This document shows positions 13,899 through 14,911 of a DNA stretch of 14,911 nucleotides, piece after piece. The translations under genes were made by a program, and so were the position numbers. The stretch comes from DATFYI01 sp035315125 (GTDB lineage: Bacteria; Chloroflexota; Anaerolineae; Anaerolineales; Anaerolineaceae), in NCBI GenBank assembly GCA_035315125.1, contig DATFYI010000297.1:1-14911 (forward strand). The letters run 5' to 3'. Numbering within the stretch: the first letter of the stretch is position 1; each line of letters begins with the position of its first letter. The notes under the pieces are model-generated. The model was not told the origin of the DNA. It made no database searches and saw only the letters and a program-made list of their open reading frames with translations.

Positions 13899-14909
13899 TT
13901 AGTTTGTACTGAAATCTTGGCCAGGCAGGTTTGCGTTCCCCATCGTAAAGGTTATATTGGTCGGTGTGAAGGAAAAACCAGTCTTCTTGGGGGTGATGAG
14001 GACGCTGGCGCCAAATGGCACGCCTGTCAGGGTATAGACGCCTTTACTATTGGTGAAATCCTTATGAACTGCTCCGCCATTGATGGTAAAATCGATCTCC
14101 ACACCACTCAGCCCTTTTGAGTTTGAAGTAACTGTCCCACTGACACTCCACTTGTTGGGAATGGCAGTGAAGTTTTTCGTTACACCGCTGGACATGCTGA
14201 ATGTTTGCGACTTGGGCGAGAAAGTGTAACCGGTTAAAGCAGGTGTAACCACAAAGGAATACAGATTCGGTGTGTCATCCGTGGTGACCGTCAGGGCATA
14301 GAATCCACTAGCGTCGGTAGTCGCGGTCAAGGTAACAGCTCCCTTGGGACTGACCGTGAGCGTGACATTTTTCAATCCGCCCCCATTCAGCAGAACATGA
14401 CCGCTTACTTTCACAACAGCAGTAGACCAGCTCTGAGTGAAATCTGCGGGGTGTCCGGCCGATGGTCCATCAGCAAAGGAAAAGTAAGGATGTGTGGCCT
14501 TCGGGGTAATGGTAACACCCATTGGCACCCACACTGAATAATTGCCGTGGCTATCCGTCGTCGTTTTGATGAAGCTAAACTCTTCCAGCGAGACGGTTAC
14601 ACCTTTAACGGCTTTACCTTGCACAGATACATTCCCGCTCATGATCACCTGTTGTGTGGCGGCGAAGTTCGCATCGGATTTATCGCCGTTGCCGGCCGGT
14701 ATGACCAGACTGGATTTATCGAAACGGAATATGTTGGGGGGTGTGGTCGGGCTGATAGGCGTCAGTGTATAGCTGACATTTTGTGGAAGATTATCGATGT
14801 GATAAAAACCTTTCACATTGGGAGATACAAACTGGGTTTTTCCTGCGCCGTAGCGAATCTGGATATTAGCCGCACCATTCAGGCCGCTGACGGTGCCCGA
14901 GATATTCTC
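13899..14909 (-). CDS. Ig-like repeat surface protein, C-terminal part (5' end outside window)
   Basis: The frame is open from 14909, upstream of the GTG that could be taken as a start at 14816, and that upstream stretch (ENISGTVSGLNGAANIQIRY) is itself repeat sequence, so the gene runs off the right edge. The 336 visible residues are four tandem beta-sandwich modules of about 80-87 residues, like the carboxypeptidase-regulatory/Ig-like folds of secreted surface proteins. The protein ends right after the last module, with no membrane anchor or LPXTG-like sorting signal in view. Such modules usually act as spacers or adhesion parts; what lies N-terminal is unknown. It is in the same orientation as the LCP gene, about 300 bp upstream of it. 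Confidence 0.85.
   Translation of the reverse strand, partial: ENISGTVSGLNGAANIQIRYGAGKTQFVSPNVKGFYHIDNLPQNVSYTLTPISPTTPPNIFRFDKSSLVIPAGNGDKSDANFAATQQVIMSGNVSVQGKAVKGVTVSLEEFSFIKTTTDSHGNYSVWVPMGVTITPKATHPYFSFADGPSAGHPADFTQSWSTAVVKVSGHVLLNGGGLKNVTLTVSPKGAVTLTATTDASGFYALTVTTDDTPNLYSFVVTPALTGYTFSPKSQTFSMSSGVTKNFTAIPNKWSVSGTVTSNSKGLSGVEIDFTINGGAVHKDFTNSKGVYTLTGVPFGASVLITPKKTGFSFTPTNITFTMGNANLPGQDFSTN
13902..14909 (-). repeat. Four tandem Ig-like protein modules
   Basis: The module boundaries are approximately 14909-14649, 14648-14412, 14411-14151 and 14150-13902. Each begins near a SG[TNH]V strand (ISGTV, MSGNV, VSGHV, VSGTV), has a central G-x-Y segment (GFYHI, GNYSV, GFYAL, GVYTL), and closes with an [ND]F[AST] strand (NFAATQ, DFTQSW, NFTAIP, DFSTN). 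The modules are diverged from one another in sequence, so they are old duplications rather than recent DNA repeats. Confidence 0.8.
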
Positions 14910-14911
14910 GA

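Noticed and set aside
14814..14816. GTG at 14816 as the start of the repeat protein
   Set aside because: The frame stays open to the window edge and the upstream residues belong to another repeat module.
1..14911. CRISPR array, tRNA, rRNA, transposase, phage or toxin-antitoxin genes
   Set aside because: I looked for direct-repeat arrays, tRNA-like arms and typical protein motifs on both strands and saw none.

Overview
The window is ordinary bacterial chromosome. It is densely packed, with moderate GC and no tRNA, rRNA, CRISPR array, prophage or insertion sequence that I can see. A bacterial family B polymerase, a TrmH-type methyltransferase with an N-terminal zinc ribbon, a two-HMA CopA and an LCP envelope protein occur side by side. 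With the style of the proteins, this suggests a Chloroflexota bacterium, perhaps Anaerolineae. That placement is inference from gene content and remembered protein style, not from a search.

Layout, left to right. (1) 2-1171: C-terminal part of a family B DNA polymerase, cut by the left edge, with an altered motif C. (2) 1151-1998, minus strand: a folB-folK pair for folate synthesis, tail to tail with the polymerase. (3) 2186-5251: a self-contained copper-response operon. A consensus-like promoter runs into a GC-rich palindromic CsoR-type operator, followed by csoR, a copZ-like chaperone and the Cu(I) exporter gene copA. (4) 5325-8957: transketolase, ribose-5-phosphate isomerase B and transaldolase, the non-oxidative pentose phosphate branch lacking only ribulose-phosphate 3-epimerase. 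(5) 9000-10935, minus strand: a ROK-family sugar kinase (fructokinase type) followed by an unrecognised TIM-barrel-like protein with a C-terminal membrane segment. (6) 11091-12491: a TrmH/SpoU RNA methyltransferase, a possible 29-residue membrane peptide, and a LuxR-type regulator whose receiver domain has lost its phosphorylation residues. (7) 12502-14911, minus strand: an LCP-family envelope enzyme preceded by a small ORF, and then the C-terminal end of a surface protein made of Ig-like repeats, cut by the right edge.

How the genes work together. CsoR probably represses its own operon until Cu(I) binds its Cys-His-Cys site; CopZ then shuttles Cu(I) to CopA for export. The tkt-rpiB-tal block interconverts pentose, triose and hexose phosphates, and the ROK kinase opposite it would feed hexose phosphate. 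The LCP enzyme and repeat protein point to cell-envelope assembly.

The least ordinary structure is at 13583-13816 on the minus strand, upstream of the LCP gene. A perfect AGGAGG ribosome binding site for a 44-residue ORF lies inside a 15-bp hairpin that ends at the base before its start codon. The open frame running through the hairpin overlaps that start in an ATGA. This is the architecture of a translationally coupled or attenuated switch, and I do not recognise it. Other points of interest are the altered polymerase motif C, the CxxC-to-DxxD change in the second HMA domain of CopA, and the degenerate receiver domain.
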